Source of the DNA: Peptostreptococcus stomatis DSM 17678
GTDB taxonomy: Bacteria; Bacillota; Clostridia; Peptostreptococcales; Peptostreptococcaceae
DNA length: 62,876 nucleotides
NCBI RefSeq assembly: GCF_000147675.1
Contig: NZ_ADGQ01000064.1
Coordinates: 1-62,876, forward strand
Reading direction: 5' to 3'
The position numbers and the translations under genes are program-made. Position 1 is the first letter of the stretch; each line of letters opens with the position of its first letter. Below, in pieces: positions 34,316 to 45,764 of this stretch. The notes under the pieces were generated by a model. The model saw only the letters and a program-made list of their open reading frames with translations, was not told the DNA's origin and did no database searches.

Positions 34316-35647
34316 ATGGCTATTACAAAAATACACCCTATAAAATCAACCCTTAATCTTGCCATTGACTACATCGTAAATGGAGAAAAAACAGATGAAC
34401 AAATCTTGGTAAGTACACATAAATGTCATCAAGAAACTGCTCATACACAATTTTTAAGAACACGAAATGATACAGGAACAAAAGGAACTGTTCTTGCAAG
34501 ACATCTGATTCAATCTTTTTTGCCGGGAGAAACAAGCCCTGAAACGGCACATCGAATCGGTATGGAACTGTGTAAAAAGATATTAAAAGATGAGTATGAA
34601 TTTGTCTTATCTACTCACATTGATAAAGGGCATATTCATAACCATATCATCTTTAATAATGTAAATATGGTAACGGGCAAATGCTATCAATCCAATAAAA
34701 AAAGCTATCATAAGATCCGTTACCAGAGTGATAAGCTGTGCAAGGAAAATAACCTTTCCGTCATTGATGAACACTACGAAAGCTACAAGAAAAAATACAA
34801 GACGAGTGGAAAGTCTTGGTATGAAAATGAGCAAACAAAAAGAGGTACTTCTTGGAAGAGTAGGCTTCAATTTGATATTGACCGCATGATAAAACAGTCT
34901 AAGGATTGGGAGGAATTTCTAAAGAAGATGGCTGAGCTTGGTTATGAAATTAAGTACGGTAAGCATATAGCTTTTAAGCCAAAAGACAAGCCGAGATTTA
35001 CAAGAGCTAAGACGATTGGAGAAGATTATACCGAAGAACGATTAAAAGAACGAATAGCTGAAAGCGAGCTTATTAAGACGCCTACCGTTAAAAAACGCAT
35101 TGGAAATGTTATTGATATGAATACCAATGTGAAGGTAAAGGAAAGCAAAGGCTATGAATACTGGGCGACGAAACATAATCTGAATACAATGGCAGAATCC
35201 GTTATCTTTATCAGAGAACATGGCATAAAATCTGTTCAGCAACTTGATGAATTTATCAAGAAAAGTGCTGATGAAAGACAAAATTTACAGGATAAAATCA
35301 AGGCGATTGATAAGGAAATGGAACAGTTATCCACTACGATGGAGCAAGTTCATACTGTCAAAAAATATCGTGCCTATTACAAGGAATATAAGGCGAATCC
35401 GTCTGATAGGGCATTTTTCGAGGAATATAAAGCTCAGATTACCCTCTATGAAAATGCTCTTTCTGAACTTAAAAAGACTTATTCCAAACTCCCAAATTCA
35501 AAGGATATTTTAGATAAACTTGATAAATTACAAGAAAAAAAGAATACCCTAATGCAAGAGTATTCTTCTACAAAATCGACTATGGACGAGCTTTATCAGA
35601 TACGAAAGAACTATGGAATTTATATGGGTAAGGAGATGGAGAGATAA
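34316..35647 (+). CDS. Relaxase (MobP-type HUH nuclease)
   Basis: 443-residue transesterase that nicks oriT and pilots the transferred strand. The metal-binding HUH signature is HIDKGHIHNHIIFNN near residue 103. The N-terminal tyrosine candidates include Y19 in AIDYIVNG. The C-terminal half is a long coiled coil. It follows mobC on the plus strand, opposite to the rest of the element, as in Tn1549-like elements. Confidence 0.93.
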   Translation: MAITKIHPIKSTLNLAIDYIVNGEKTDEQILVSTHKCHQETAHTQFLRTRNDTGTKGTVLARHLIQSFLPGETSPETAHRIGMELCKKILKDEYEFVLSTHIDKGHIHNHIIFNNVNMVTGKCYQSNKKSYHKIRYQSDKLCKENNLSVIDEHYESYKKKYKTSGKSWYENEQTKRGTSWKSRLQFDIDRMIKQSKDWEEFLKKMAELGYEIKYGKHIAFKPKDKPRFTRAKTIGEDYTEERLKERIAESELIKTPTVKKRIGNVIDMNTNVKVKESKGYEYWATKHNLNTMAESVIFIREHGIKSVQQLDEFIKKSADERQNLQDKIKAIDKEMEQLSTTMEQVHTVKKYRAYYKEYKANPSDRAFFEEYKAQITLYENALSELKKTYSKLPNSKDILDKLDKLQEKKNTLMQEYSSTKSTMDELYQIRKNYGIYMGKEMER

Positions 35648-35665
35648 TCTTTATCTCCTTTTTTT
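35641..35665 (+). terminator. Terminator after the relaxase
   Basis: GAGATAA / TTATCTC stem (35641-35647 / 35651-35657) with a 3-nt loop and seven T. The stem overlaps the relaxase stop codon. Confidence 0.75.
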
Positions 35666-35671
35666 GAGCAA

Positions 35672-35706
35672 CAAAAAAGAGCCGGTGCAGTCCTAAGACT
35701 ACACCG
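35672..35706 (-). terminator. Terminator after the SSB-like gene (end of the conjugation operon)
   Basis: Minus strand: a 10-bp stem (35706-35697 / 35692-35683, one G-U pair) with a 4-nt loop, then GGCTCTTTTTTG. It stands back to back with the relaxase terminator. Confidence 0.8.
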
Positions 35707-35715
35707 ACCATATAT

Positions 35716-36534
35716 TTATCTCTCCGTTTCTTTTGGTTTTTCTTTACCCTCTTTCGGCTTTTGCTTATCTTCCACCTGATATTCTTTGATAGCACCAAGT
35801 ATGGATTTTTTATCGTTTTCTTTCCCTTTTTCAGAGCCGGTTAAGGTATTTAACTTGGCTTTCATTTTTTCAATATCCTCTCTAATCTGTCCTGACTGCT
35901 CCCAAGAATCAGCATAAAATAAGTCTTTTTCTCTTTCTTCTATCTCACTTTTCAGTTTAGCAATCTCTTGACTCTTATCCTGTCCTTTCATCTGTTCTTT
36001 CGCCTTTAAGAGCTTTGAGGAGAATATCCTTACATTGCTATGCTCCTTGCCGTTATCATCAATAGAGATTCTAAGCTGTCCGAATAGCTTTACGAAATCT
36101 CCCTGTTTAAAGTCCTTTGGAATATCACTCTTTTCTCCATAGGCGGAGCAACTATGATACACCTTATTACCATCATCATCTTTGGAAACTACGGAGAAAT
36201 TTGCCACCTTAAACGCTTCTCCGTTCTTATTTTCTCTTTCAACTACATCGACCTCTCCAACAATATTTCCAACAATATTTACAATGTCATCTTTTTCCTC
36301 CTGAACATAGGGCAGGTCTTTTATCTGTCCCTGTTCCCTTAAATCTTCAATCATATAGTCAAAATCTTCATGAAGCAGATTGATGGTATCCTTTGCCATA
36401 TAATCATCATAAAGCTTATCCAAAGCACTCTCATCGTTGATGCCTTTTTCCATACTGATAACCGCCTTTACAAAATCTTTGTGGTTATCCTTTGCCATAT
36501 CTTCAATTCTATCCCTTATTGTTTTGTAATCCAT
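35716..36534 (-). CDS. SSB-like OB-fold protein of the conjugation operon
   Basis: 272 residues. An alpha-helical N-terminus (about 1-85) precedes an OB-fold single-strand-binding domain (IVGNIVGEVDVVERENKNGEAFKVANFSVV...VYHSCSAYGEKSDIPKDFKQGDFVKLFGQLRI). A charged coiled coil and a Lys/Glu-rich tail follow. The OB fold resembles the 103-residue SSB at 57110. It is the last gene of the long transfer operon, with AAGGAG before the ATG. It probably coats transferred or replicating single-stranded DNA. Confidence 0.75.
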   Translation of the reverse strand: MDYKTIRDRIEDMAKDNHKDFVKAVISMEKGINDESALDKLYDDYMAKDTINLLHEDFDYMIEDLREQGQIKDLPYVQEEKDDIVNIVGNIVGEVDVVERENKNGEAFKVANFSVVSKDDDGNKVYHSCSAYGEKSDIPKDFKQGDFVKLFGQLRISIDDNGKEHSNVRIFSSKLLKAKEQMKGQDKSQEIAKLKSEIEEREKDLFYADSWEQSGQIREDIEKMKAKLNTLTGSEKGKENDKKSILGAIKEYQVEDKQKPKEGKEKPKETER

Positions 36535-36549
36535 TCTGTTCTCCTTTCA

Positions 36550-36576
36550 TGGTAAAAGGGAGCTTATAAGCTCCCT
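36550..36576 (-). terminator. Perfect palindrome between the helicase and SSB-like genes
   Basis: AAGGGAGCTTATAAGCTCCC (about 36556-36575) is a complete palindrome that directly follows the helicase stop codon. On the minus strand it continues as TTTTACC, so it may act as a partial terminator or an mRNA stabiliser. Confidence 0.5.
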
Positions 36577-39500
36577 TATCTTGCATATTCCTGTTCTTTG
36601 GTAGTTTGTTTTTCTTCCGTCTTACTCTCATTCTGATAAGCTCTGATTTGTCCTAAAATAGACGGTTTATCTTCCGTTCTTTGAGAAGTTTCCTCTTTTG
36701 TATGAAGATTATCTTCCACATCATAGGTTGATTCAAAGTAATCACTGTCCCTGAAATCATTGTCATATCTGTCGATGATACCGTCATTATCTAAGTCCTT
36801 TGCAAGCGGATCATAGAAATTTCCCTCATCATCAATGTCAAGTCCCGTTGCTGCCTTTAAATCTTCCGAGTCCACATAGACTAAATCTTCAAAAGAGGAT
36901 AGCTCTATCTCATTTTTCATATTCCTTAGAGTTTCATTCTCTCCTTTGTTCTCATAATCAAAGCTCTCTGTTTTGATTGGAGTATCATCAATGTACTGTG
37001 TCCATGTGTAATCCTCTAAATTCAGTTCGTACTGAATCCCATGTCTTTCATCCGGTGTATTCGTATACGCAATACCTATGTGCTTTAAGTCAGGGTATAG
37101 TGTGTCAAATTCATCGTAGCTGTGGTTTTCTTCGTACTCTCTGTTACAGAAGTCAATAATCGCTCTTTTTACATCTTCTACAAGGGGATTATCATTTCTC
37201 TTTTCTTCCACTTCTCCCATATCAAGCAGTTTATTCAGTTCCGCAAGTCTTAATACCTTAGTTTTCAGCTCATCAGCCTTTTCAAACGGCTTTTTAAGTT
37301 CTTCTTTGGCATTTTCCAGCTGTTCTTTGGTGCTTATGAGCTTTTCTTCAAGTCTATTTAATTTCTCAGGCATTTTCTCAAGTACATTATCCAGTCTTGT
37401 TATATTTCCGTCTGCACTTGTGCCAAGCTCTCCGGAATGCTTTGCAGCACCGTTTAAGCTGAAGTTATGCTCATTGGTAAAGAAGTTATAACTGACCTCT
37501 AAATCCATATTTCTATACTTTCCTATCATCTTACTTTCGTTGATTTTTACAGTTTTGATAGCTTCAAGTAGCTTTTCTCCGGCTAATTTCTTATCGGTAA
37601 TCTTCTCGCCTAAAATAGTAATGGAAGTAAACTTTTCCTCACCTACCGCTTTAGGTTCTACACTTGCTATATCATTCTTAACAGCTTCAATGAGTTTTTC
37701 CGTCCTTGCAATTTCTTCCGGATAATTTTTTGCGACCTTATCCTCTAACCTATAACGGTTGGACTTGTAGTTTGCTTCCAGCATTTTAAGTTTTGTAACC
37801 TCATTATCCAAGTCCATCTTTTCTTTGATTTTCGGATCACCTGTGGCAAGAGCCTTTATCTCAGCATAGTTTAGGCTGCTTTCGTCCACATCTTCCGCAA
37901 CACGAACGGGAGTTTTTGAAGTCATAATCTGTGAAATGAACTTCTGCTTATTTTCTATGGTCTGCCAAAGGTACGCATCAAAGGTATTCTCCGTTACATA
38001 GCGATAGATATTTACTTCATTGTTTTCATTGCCTTGACGGACAATTCTACCACTTCTCTGTTCCAAATCCGCAGGACGCCAAGGCACATCCAAATCATGA
38101 AGTGCAATCAGCTTGTTCTGCACATTTGTACCGGCTCCCATTTTTTGTGTTGATCCCATAAGGATACGAATTTCTCCCTTACGTACTTTTGCAAAGAGTT
38201 CATCTTTTTGTTTATCTGAATTAGCTTCGTGAATAAAGGCTATTTCTTGTTTCGGGATTCCCATTGCTACAAGTTTATCCCTAATATCATCATAAATATT
38301 AAACTCTCCATCGCCTTTTGGAGTTGACATATCGGAAAATAGAAGCTGTGTGGATTTATTCTCCTTGGTCTTATCCCATATCGCAAATACATTTTTTACA
38401 CATACGTTGACTTTGCTATCAGGATTGTCAGGAAGTAGGGGATTGATCAGTCTTTGGTCAAGGGCAAGTTTTTTGCCGTCATTCGTAATTTTGAGCATAT
38501 TATCCTCATCAGGTTCTACCACTCTATTTCTAACCTTATCCGCTCTTTCAGATAATCCCTTTAGGATTTCTTTTTGTTCCTCGCTCGGCAAAGTTTTAAT
38601 CACTTCATAATGTGCTTCAGGTGTAGGAAGATTAAGCATATCCGCAGTCTGAATATCTGCAACTTCTTTGAACATACTCATAAGCTCAGGCAAGTTATAG
38701 AACTTGGAAAATCTTGTCTTAACCCTGTACCCTGTTCCTTCAGGAGCAAGTTCAAAGGCGGACTGTGTTTCTCCAAAGGTACTTGCCCAAGCGTCAAAAT
38801 GTTCCAAGTGATTTTTCTTTAGGTTTTCATACTGAAGATAACGCTGCATGGTGTAAAGCTCAGTCATAGAATTTGATACAGGCGTTCCTGTTGCAAAGAC
38901 TATTCCTTTCCCGTTTGTCATCTCGTCCATATAGCGACACTTCATAAACATATCAGAGGACTTAAAGGCTTCCGATTGCCCGATTCCTGCAACATTACGC
39001 ATTTTTGTATGAAGATACAAATTCTTAAATCCATGTGCTTCATCGACAAAGAGCTTATCTACACCCAGTTCCTCGAAAGTAATGACATCGTCTTTCTTAA
39101 AATCATCGTTTAGTTTCTCAAGCCTTGCTTCCAGTTTTTTCTTGGTCTTTTCAAGTTGCTTAACCGTAAAATTTTGGTTTCTGTCGTGCTTGTATTCCTC
39201 AATATAGTTCAAAATTTCATCAATCTGATCCTGAATATGTTTCTCCTGATACTCTTTGCTCATTGGGATTTTTTCAAACTGCGTATGACCGATTACAACC
39301 GCATCATATTCTCCGGTAGCAATCTTTCCAATAAACCTCTTTCTGTTTTTCGGCTCAAAATCTTTCTTGTCAGCCACCATAATGTTAGCCGACGGGTATA
39401 ACTGCATAAACTCTCTGCCTATTTGACCTGTCAGGTGATTCGGTACGACAAAGAGCGATTTACTGCACATTCCAAGCCTTTTACTTTCCATTGCGGAAGC

Positions 39501-42500
39501 TACCATCTCAAAGGTCTTTCCACTGCCCACCACATGAGCAAGTAAGGTGTTTCCACCGTACAAACTTCGTGCAATTGCATTTCTTTGGTGCGGTCTGAGT
39601 TTGATTTCCGTATTCATTCCTTCAAAAGAGAGATTACTTCCGTCATATTCACGATTTCGGATAGAGTTAAAACGCTCATTGTAGAGCTTTACAAGTCTGC
39701 TTCTTCTTTCCTGATCGCTAAATATCCAGTTTTTAAATTCTTCTTTTAGAAGCTCCTGCTTCTGTCCTGCAAGGAGAGTTTCCTTTTTATTTAGTACAGA
39801 ACTTTTCGAGCCGTCCGGATTTTCAATCTGGTCAAAGACTTTTGTTTCTTTAAGATTTAAGGCATCCTCAATCAGCTTATATCCGTTTACTCTTGATGTT
39901 CCGTAGGTCATTTCAGCAAGGTCATTACCCTTATCCCTGCTTTTTCCTTCAATATTCCATTCGCTTGTAAGGTTTGAGAATTTGACTTTAATATCCCATC
40001 TTGCCCATCCCGGAGTTTTTAAGGTTTCAAAGATGAATTTTTCTATATCCTTAATCGGTATCCAAGTTGCACCAAGACGAACGCTTATTTCACTTGCTTC
40101 AAGTTCTTTTGGTAAAACTTTTGTAAGCTCAGCTTTTTGATACTCCAAACGGTTCATCTCATAGCTTATCAGTTCTTTTTCTTTGCCATCTTCCGCATAC
40201 CCCAGATGAGGAAGTTCTCTTTCGGTCTGTCTTAGCTTTGAAAGATAGCTGTCAACAATGGCGATTTTATCCCTGATATTTCCTGATAGGTATTCATCTT
40301 TTGTTACATAGCCATATTTATATGAATTACTGCCATTTGCACAGGCGAAAGGTAAATCTCCATCTTCGAGATTAAAGGATAATGGTCTATAAAAGTTTTG
40401 TTCTTCTCTGATGTTTAGGTATATTTCTCCCCTTAATTCTTCTATCAAAGTAGGTCGGACTTTTCCTGTCAGACTTTCCATATAGTCAAAGTCCACATAA
40501 CCTTTTTCAGACATAGATAAGACAAGAGCTTCTAAAGAAGTATCTACATGGTCAATGGTCTTTGCCTTTGTAATGGTTCTTTTGGAAAATATATCTCCTT
40601 TTTCCTTGAAGTTTTCTTCTTCATCAAGGATTTCAATGGACGATACCAAAGGGAAGTTGCTGTCCTCTTTCAAAGCTCTGGTATTGGAAAGGTTATTGAC
40701 AAAGCCATGCTTTTTAGAAAAGCTGTCATAGACTTCATTGAGCTTTTCTTGAGCTTTCTTTACTTCGTCATCGGAATAGTCCTCTTTCTGCTTGTAGATA
40801 ACATCTTTAAGGGCAGTATTCAGTTCAAGATAGTCCTTAATCTTTTCCTTATTTTTGTCGGTTATCTCTTTCTTCACAAAAAGGGAGTTTTCTCTGTAAT
40901 ACACTTCATCATCAATAACGGTATATGAGAAGTTCTTGACATCGTCCGTTGCAGGGATTGATGTGATTTCATCATCTAAAAGCTCAATTTCTTCATACTT
41001 TGCGTTATTTGATATTTCTGTACTTGCTTTTGTAAGTAATTCCTTTAAGTTAGCATTTTCTTTTGGAAGGCAAGCTATCGTATTTCCAAATCTTCCTGAT
41101 ACTTCCTCCATACTTCCAAGCATCATCTCAGGATGTTCCACAAAGTATTTGTTATATACAAGTCCCTTTTCATCTTCAGATAGATGTATCCAGTCCTCGT
41201 CCCTTTCTCTGATACTGTCTCTTTTCTTTAAAAAGATAATGTCTGATGTTACTTCTGTTCCGGCAACACCCTTAAAAGTATCGTTCGGAAGTCTGATGGC
41301 TCCTAAAAACTCCGCCCTTGCTGCGAGGTATCGTCTAACACTTTCGTCCTTTTTATCCATCGTACCTGAAGATGTTATAAAGGCGATGATGCCTCCGTTT
41401 CTGACTTTATCAATGGATTTCGCAAAAAAATAGTCGTGGATCAGGAAGTTATTTTTGTTATACTCCCTGTCATTGACCTTGTACTCTCCAAAGGGGACAT
41501 TACCGATAACTGCATCAAAGAAGTTATTGGAAAAGGAAGTTTCTTCCAGTCCTTTAATCTGTATATCACTTTCCGGATATAGAAGTTTTCCAATTCGACC
41601 GCTTACCGAGTCAAGTTCTACGCCATAAAACTTGGACTTATTCATTTCATCAGGGATATTGCCTATAAAGTTTCCGATGCCCATTGACGGCTCTAAGATA
41701 TTACCACTCTTAAAGCCCATTCCTGACAGGGTAGAGTAGATACTGTCAATTACTGTTTTCGGTGTGTAAAAGCTCGTTAAGGTAGATTCTTTTGCAGAGT
41801 CATATTCATCCTGTGATAAGTTCTCCTTTAGAAAAGCTCTTGCTTCTTTCCACTGACCTTCCTTGCTCTCGTCAAAGACTTCGGATAGTCCGCCCCAGCC
41901 GATATATTTTGCCAAGACTTCCTGAGCTGTGCTGTCAAGCTCTCTTTGTCCGCTCTCCACTCGGTTAAGCATAGAGATTGCTTCAAGGTTTTGGTTTAAC
42001 CTTTCGCTTGGCGTTAATTTTTCAGGGAGGATTTCTTCGGTAATCTTAAAGTTATGAACTTCTGTTTTAGGTTTTTCTGCCTTTTCATCAATGTCTTGAA
42101 TTATATCTTTCGATTTCTTGTATGTCAGATTTTCAAATATCCTCTCAAGATCGCTTTCTAAACGATAGGGAATGACATCTGAGCCGGTTATCATACCGCC
42201 GAGATATTCGGTATTGTCCATAACCGTTACGGTCTTTAGGTTTTTTCCCATATTGTCAAAGCGGGTAATGGTACAGTCCTTATCCTTGTATCTCACTTCA
42301 TCGCCAACCAAAAAGTTTGGTCTTTCAAGGCTTATCTTTTTTAGCAGTTCCTCATTATCCATAAACGGTACGATTGCAATTTGCCTATTTCCATCTCTTG
42401 CCGGATACAGCCATACCTCCAGCTTTCCGTTTACTTTATTTTTTTCAATATCCCTTGCAATATATGCTTCATGATCAAAATAGACGGTATCGCCTTGTTT

Positions 42501-45500
42501 CACTACAAATTGTTCTGCAAGGCTTTCTTCTTTTTCATTCAGCTCTACTTCTTCTTTTTGCTGAATGTAGTCAAATAGGGTAGATTGAATAGGACTTTTT
42601 TCAAGTGCTTCTTCCATTTCTTCAAAATTTTCATAAGTTTTATACTCGGCTGTATCTATTCTTAAATGTTCTTTTAGTTCATACGCTGTATAGCCGTAGC
42701 TGTCTATCAGTTCATCAACCTTTTTGCTATCTTCATAGCTCTCTCCATAAAACAGCTTGTACTTTACACCACCAAGAGCCACGCTATTTTTCGCTTCGGA
42801 TAAATTGATATGAGCTGCATCAGACTTATCTGCCAAAATAAACTCTGTACCGACCTTAATGGCAATTTTTTCATCAGGGGAAGTCCCTTTGTTATCGGTA
42901 TCCTCTATGCTAATACCTGATAATTTGTTCCTATCGTTGATAATACTCTCTGCTTCTTCTAAGGAAATTCCCATTTCATCGCTAAGATAAAAGATGTCCT
43001 GTTCCTTTTGATTATCTTTTGAGGAAAGCTGTCCGTTAAATACTCGGTCTATTTCTTCCTCGCTCATCTGTTTTACAAGCTCGGTATCTTTGATTTCTTG
43101 AAAAGTCTTTGGAAAATCTTCCAACACAAGTCTTTGAGCATTCAGTTCTTTCAATTCATTCAGATTGAAATATCCCCATTCAGGTTCAATCCCTAAAACA
43201 AGACCAAAAGCATCACCGCTTTCTCTGTCGTACTCCGTCATATACCAAGTCCAGTTAGAACGGAAAGGAATGATATATGCTGCATGAACTTCCTTATCCG
43301 CTAAAGATACTTCTTCCTGTGCGTAAAGCTCAGGAACTCTTTCAAGCATTTCATCAGTCATCAGATTTTCAGGATCATCTTTAGAATAATATTGTAGTTC
43401 TTTTGCTTCTTCTCTCTCTGCCTTACTTTCTATTTTCTTTTCTTCATAAAGATTTTTAGAAAGCAGCTCATCAATATGCTTTGCCACACTTGACCAAGTA
43501 AGAAAAACATCTTTACAATCATTCTTTTCCAGTTTTATTCCTTTGGCATCGTGCCATTCTCCACTGCCTGTCAAACCTGATACCGCATGGCTTCTTCCTC
43601 CTGTTCCATATTCATCTTTTAAAAAGTCGGCTTTTTCCTGTAAAGTATGGTTCTCTTTGAAAAACTCGGTAATTCTCTCTTTTCCTCTATCTACTCCGCT
43701 TCCCATTGAAAGTGTGGCAAGAACTTCATCTTCCGTAATAAAGGCTTTTACTTTCGGAAGTTCAGTCAGATTGGTACTGTATTCTTTTCTTGACAGTTCA
43801 AGCTCCTGTAACTTCTGATAAAGGCTGTCCACCTTATGATAGTGAAACCTTAGTACATCTCTATCTTCTCTATATGCTTCTAAAAATCGTCCATACTCTT
43901 TGATAACATTTACAAGGTATTCAGGATTTTTCAGTGCCTCGGATAATCGTTTTGTTTCATCCGGAAAGCCACCTCCCTTTTCGAGAAATTCAAAAAAGCC
44001 TTGTTCTTTTCCTTCCACACTCAAATCGTGAATAAGATACCATAGGGATTCTGAAATTCTGTCTCTTTCATAGTCTAAGGCTTCCTGTAGTTCCACATTT
44101 GTGGCAAATTCTCCGCTGTTAAGAAGTTCATTGATCCTCTTTGCAGCATCACTCCAACTTAAAACCTGCGTATGATCTTCCCTTGCCGATGTTCCGGAAG
44201 CAAAATGAATCCCCTTATCCGAATACCACGCTGAGATTTCATTTCCGTCAATGATATAGCCGTTTCCCCCTTGAAAAGTATTTTTAAGGTATTCTCCCAA
44301 TTCTTCATTGCTTTTTCCTTTAGAAAACTCGGCAATAACAGGAAGTCTGCCACCATCGTGATTTCCTCCGTTAATAAGGACAGTGTCTATATCTTTCTGA
44401 GCAAGAGGGATGCTAAGCCTTATCTGTCCATAAGAATTTTCAGGCAAAGAAAAAGAAGCCTTGTCCGCTTCTCTTATCTCTACTTTAGTATTTTCTTTTA
44501 GATTTCCACGATTTCCTTGATGGTCATTTCCTTCAAGGCTGAAATCATCGCCCCATACTGTGGATTGTTCTCGTCCTCTATCTTCCAAGACTTCATCAGC
44601 TTCGGCTTCTCTGTCCTCATAAATGCTATCGCCTGTTTCTGAATATCCATCAGGTGTTCTGTCAGCTTCTTCTCCTTGTATAGATCCACTAACATCTCGA
44701 AGCGGCTCTGCTCCTCGCTCTGTGAAAGATAATCCAGCCTCATCACTGCGTAGGTCGGATTCGGATATTCCTTGATGAATTCCATCTGTTTCTCCAAGCT
44801 GCTTAGTGTATTCTCCCTGATTTTGACTGCTATCTCCTCCGTACTCCCCATTTCTGAAAACTCGCTCGGTTTCACTAATTCTTTCCTTATCATCTCGTCG
44901 AAGTACATGGTTTTCTCCTTCCTCAATTTCTTCTTGTATTTGATTATATCCTGCTTCTCTATTTCTTAAAACTCCTTTTTGAAGCTCCAACTCTTTACTT
45001 TTTTGAATGGTTGTATCTATGATACTTCCGCTAATATCCGATACGGTTTCACCAAGACTCATAAGGGATATGCTGTCCAATCTTTTGAAGTTTTCTATTA
45101 ACAGCTCCTTATCCATAGGGTAGTATAACTTAAATCTTGAAGCTACTGCATAGCTGATGGAATCCCTTACAAATTTAACAAAGGATATTCTGTCCTCATC
45201 AGCTATTCTAAGCTCATTCATCAGGCTATCTATCTTTTCATCACCATAGATTCTGCTTAAAGAAAAGATATTTTCAAGGTTACTTTCGCTTTCTTCATAG
45301 CCTTCGCTTGCTATCATCTCCTTTAAGACCTCTTGATAGGCTTCTTTATCAAATCGCCAAAGATTGACCTCATTAACATCTCTGTTTCTTGAAACGGTCT
45401 GGCTTACATCAAAGATGTAGTCCACTTTTTTGTATGTGCCGTAGTCCTCTAAAATCGGAATTCCTTTTTGTCCTCGCATAACGGTTCGATGAAAGCGTTC

Positions 45501-45686
45501 ACGCCAATAGTCGAACTTGGCACAGGCTGTCGCTTCAGGATTTTTATCATAGATACTTAATTGACTTCTAAAATCATATCTTTGATTGTTCCCGACAACC
45601 TTCAGGAGCTTTAAATATTCCGCTTCACTATGCAGAATGTCCTGTTTTACAAGCTCCAAAATGTTATGAAAATCATTGATTCGCAT
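36576..45686 (-). CDS. Giant ArdC/adenine-methylase/SNF2-helicase protein (3036 aa)
   Basis: Hallmark protein of Tn1549-like elements, presumed to act on the transferred DNA. The N-terminus (1-120) is ArdC-like ([21 protein letters not shown]). A low-complexity acidic stretch (about 250-400) is followed by two related repeats near 400-525 and 640-755, each ending in a WS-x2-(A/S)-x4-I-(N/D)-E-L-L block. The N6-adenine methylase (about 1300-1500) has [10 protein letters not shown] and NVPFG near 1395. The SNF2-type helicase has P-loop GSGKT near 2054, VDEAH near 2214 and RSGRIVRQG near 2547. A calcium-binding-like [14 protein letters not shown] lies near 2975. GGAGG precedes the ATG. No frameshift is seen over 9.1 kb. 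A separate ORF is overprinted at residues 259-396. Confidence 0.95.
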   Translation of the reverse strand: MRINDFHNILELVKQDILHSEAEYLKLLKVVGNNQRYDFRSQLSIYDKNPEATACAKFDYWRERFHRTVMRGQKGIPILEDYGTYKKVDYIFDVSQTVSRNRDVNEVNLWRFDKEAYQEVLKEMIASEGYEESESNLENIFSLSRIYGDEKIDSLMNELRIADEDRISFVKFVRDSISYAVASRFKLYYPMDKELLIENFKRLDSISLMSLGETVSDISGSIIDTTIQKSKELELQKGVLRNREAGYNQIQEEIEEGENHVLRRDDKERISETERVFRNGEYGGDSSQNQGEYTKQLGETDGIHQGISESDLRSDEAGLSFTERGAEPLRDVSGSIQGEEADRTPDGYSETGDSIYEDREAEADEVLEDRGREQSTVWGDDFSLEGNDHQGNRGNLKENTKVEIREADKASFSLPENSYGQIRLSIPLAQKDIDTVLINGGNHDGGRLPVIAEFSKGKSNEELGEYLKNTFQGGNGYIIDGNEISAWYSDKGIHFASGTSAREDHTQVLSWSDAAKRINELLNSGEFATNVELQEALDYERDRISESLWYLIHDLSVEGKEQGFFEFLEKGGGFPDETKRLSEALKNPEYLVNVIKEYGRFLEAYREDRDVLRFHYHKVDSLYQKLQELELSRKEYSTNLTELPKVKAFITEDEVLATLSMGSGVDRGKERITEFFKENHTLQEKADFLKDEYGTGGRSHAVSGLTGSGEWHDAKGIKLEKNDCKDVFLTWSSVAKHIDELLSKNLYEEKKIESKAEREEAKELQYYSKDDPENLMTDEMLERVPELYAQEEVSLADKEVHAAYIIPFRSNWTWYMTEYDRESGDAFGLVLGIEPEWGYFNLNELKELNAQRLVLEDFPKTFQEIKDTELVKQMSEEEIDRVFNGQLSSKDNQKEQDIFYLSDEMGISLEEAESIINDRNKLSGISIEDTDNKGTSPDEKIAIKVGTEFILADKSDAAHINLSEAKNSVALGGVKYKLFYGESYEDSKKVDELIDSYGYTAYELKEHLRIDTAEYKTYENFEEMEEALEKSPIQSTLFDYIQQKEEVELNEKEESLAEQFVVKQGDTVYFDHEAYIARDIEKNKVNGKLEVWLYPARDGNRQIAIVPFMDNEELLKKISLERPNFLVGDEVRYKDKDCTITRFDNMGKNLKTVTVMDNTEYLGGMITGSDVIPYRLESDLERIFENLTYKKSKDIIQDIDEKAEKPKTEVHNFKITEEILPEKLTPSERLNQNLEAISMLNRVESGQRELDSTAQEVLAKYIGWGGLSEVFDESKEGQWKEARAFLKENLSQDEYDSAKESTLTSFYTPKTVIDSIYSTLSGMGFKSGNILEPSMGIGNFIGNIPDEMNKSKFYGVELDSVSGRIGKLLYPESDIQIKGLEETSFSNNFFDAVIGNVPFGEYKVNDREYNKNNFLIHDYFFAKSIDKVRNGGIIAFITSSGTMDKKDESVRRYLAARAEFLGAIRLPNDTFKGVAGTEVTSDIIFLKKRDSIRERDEDWIHLSEDEKGLVYNKYFVEHPEMMLGSMEEVSGRFGNTIACLPKENANLKELLTKASTEISNNAKYEEIELLDDEITSIPATDDVKNFSYTVIDDEVYYRENSLFVKKEITDKNKEKIKDYLELNTALKDVIYKQKEDYSDDEVKKAQEKLNEVYDSFSKKHGFVNNLSNTRALKEDSNFPLVSSIEILDEEENFKEKGDIFSKRTITKAKTIDHVDTSLEALVLSMSEKGYVDFDYMESLTGKVRPTLIEELRGEIYLNIREEQNFYRPLSFNLEDGDLPFACANGSNSYKYGYVTKDEYLSGNIRDKIAIVDSYLSKLRQTERELPHLGYAEDGKEKELISYEMNRLEYQKAELTKVLPKELEASEISVRLGATWIPIKDIEKFIFETLKTPGWARWDIKVKFSNLTSEWNIEGKSRDKGNDLAEMTYGTSRVNGYKLIEDALNLKETKVFDQIENPDGSKSSVLNKKETLLAGQKQELLKEEFKNWIFSDQERRSRLVKLYNERFNSIRNREYDGSNLSFEGMNTEIKLRPHQRNAIARSLYGGNTLLAHVVGSGKTFEMVASAMESKRLGMCSKSLFVVPNHLTGQIGREFMQLYPSANIMVADKKDFEPKNRKRFIGKIATGEYDAVVIGHTQFEKIPMSKEYQEKHIQDQIDEILNYIEEYKHDRNQNFTVKQLEKTKKKLEARLEKLNDDFKKDDVITFEELGVDKLFVDEAHGFKNLYLHTKMRNVAGIGQSEAFKSSDMFMKCRYMDEMTNGKGIVFATGTPVSNSMTELYTMQRYLQYENLKKNHLEHFDAWASTFGETQSAFELAPEGTGYRVKTRFSKFYNLPELMSMFKEVADIQTADMLNLPTPEAHYEVIKTLPSEEQKEILKGLSERADKVRNRVVEPDEDNMLKITNDGKKLALDQRLINPLLPDNPDSKVNVCVKNVFAIWDKTKENKSTQLLFSDMSTPKGDGEFNIYDDIRDKLVAMGIPKQEIAFIHEANSDKQKDELFAKVRKGEIRILMGSTQKMGAGTNVQNKLIALHDLDVPWRPADLEQRSGRIVRQGNENNEVNIYRYVTENTFDAYLWQTIENKQKFISQIMTSKTPVRVAEDVDESSLNYAEIKALATGDPKIKEKMDLDNEVTKLKMLEANYKSNRYRLEDKVAKNYPEEIARTEKLIEAVKNDIASVEPKAVGEEKFTSITILGEKITDKKLAGEKLLEAIKTVKINESKMIGKYRNMDLEVSYNFFTNEHNFSLNGAAKHSGELGTSADGNITRLDNVLEKMPEKLNRLEEKLISTKEQLENAKEELKKPFEKADELKTKVLRLAELNKLLDMGEVEEKRNDNPLVEDVKRAIIDFCNREYEENHSYDEFDTLYPDLKHIGIAYTNTPDERHGIQYELNLEDYTWTQYIDDTPIKTESFDYENKGENETLRNMKNEIELSSFEDLVYVDSEDLKAATGLDIDDEGNFYDPLAKDLDNDGIIDRYDNDFRDSDYFESTYDVEDNLHTKEETSQRTEDKPSILGQIRAYQNESKTEEKQTTKEQEYAR
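36701..36816 (-). repeat. Copy 1 of a 116-bp repeat encoding a D-x-D-N-D-G tag
   Basis: Encodes the [14 protein letters not shown]...[10 protein letters not shown] segment of the helicase C-terminus. It is about 85% identical by eye to 52544-52659 in the NlpC/P60 gene, same strand and frame, without gaps. A stretch of over 30 bases is identical. Confidence 0.85.
44498..44908 (-). CDS. TnpV-like protein overprinted within the helicase gene
   Basis: A 136-residue ORF on the same strand but in another frame, wholly inside the giant helicase gene. It has its own AAGGAG 6 nt before an ATG ([10 protein letters not shown]). The C-terminal half ([16 protein letters not shown]..., [32 protein letters not shown]) follows the pattern of the TnpV family of transposon-encoded proteins. 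In the main frame the same DNA encodes a low-complexity, charged linker, which would tolerate such overlap. Function unknown. Expression is inferred from the ribosome binding site and family resemblance, not shown. Confidence 0.5.
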   Translation of the reverse strand: MYFDEMIRKELVKPSEFSEMGSTEEIAVKIRENTLSSLEKQMEFIKEYPNPTYAVMRLDYLSQSEEQSRFEMLVDLYKEKKLTEHLMDIQKQAIAFMRTEKPKLMKSWKIEDENNPQYGAMISALKEMTIKEIVEI

Positions 45687-45710
45687 TTTTACCTCCTTTT
45701 TTCAAATAAA

Positions 45711-45742
45711 AAAGGTGGTCAGATGTTACTCTAATCACCTTT
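45711..45742 (-). terminator. Terminator-like hairpin before the helicase gene
   Basis: Minus strand: a stem beginning AAAGGTGAT and closing CACCTTT, with one internal mismatch, followed by TTTTTTATTTG. It lies between the AlbA_2 gene and the helicase and may attenuate the operon. Confidence 0.6.
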
Positions 45743-45764
45743 AAATTCTGTAATTCTGTTTTTT

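Noticed and set aside
35580-35798. 72-residue minus-strand ORF across the relaxase and SSB-like terminators
   Set aside because: It spans two back-to-back terminators and overlaps the end of the SSB-like gene; low-complexity basic sequence without a ribosome binding site.
44159-44356. Second alternative-frame ORF (65 aa) in the helicase gene
   Set aside because: No ribosome binding site and no family resemblance, unlike the TnpV-like ORF at 44498.
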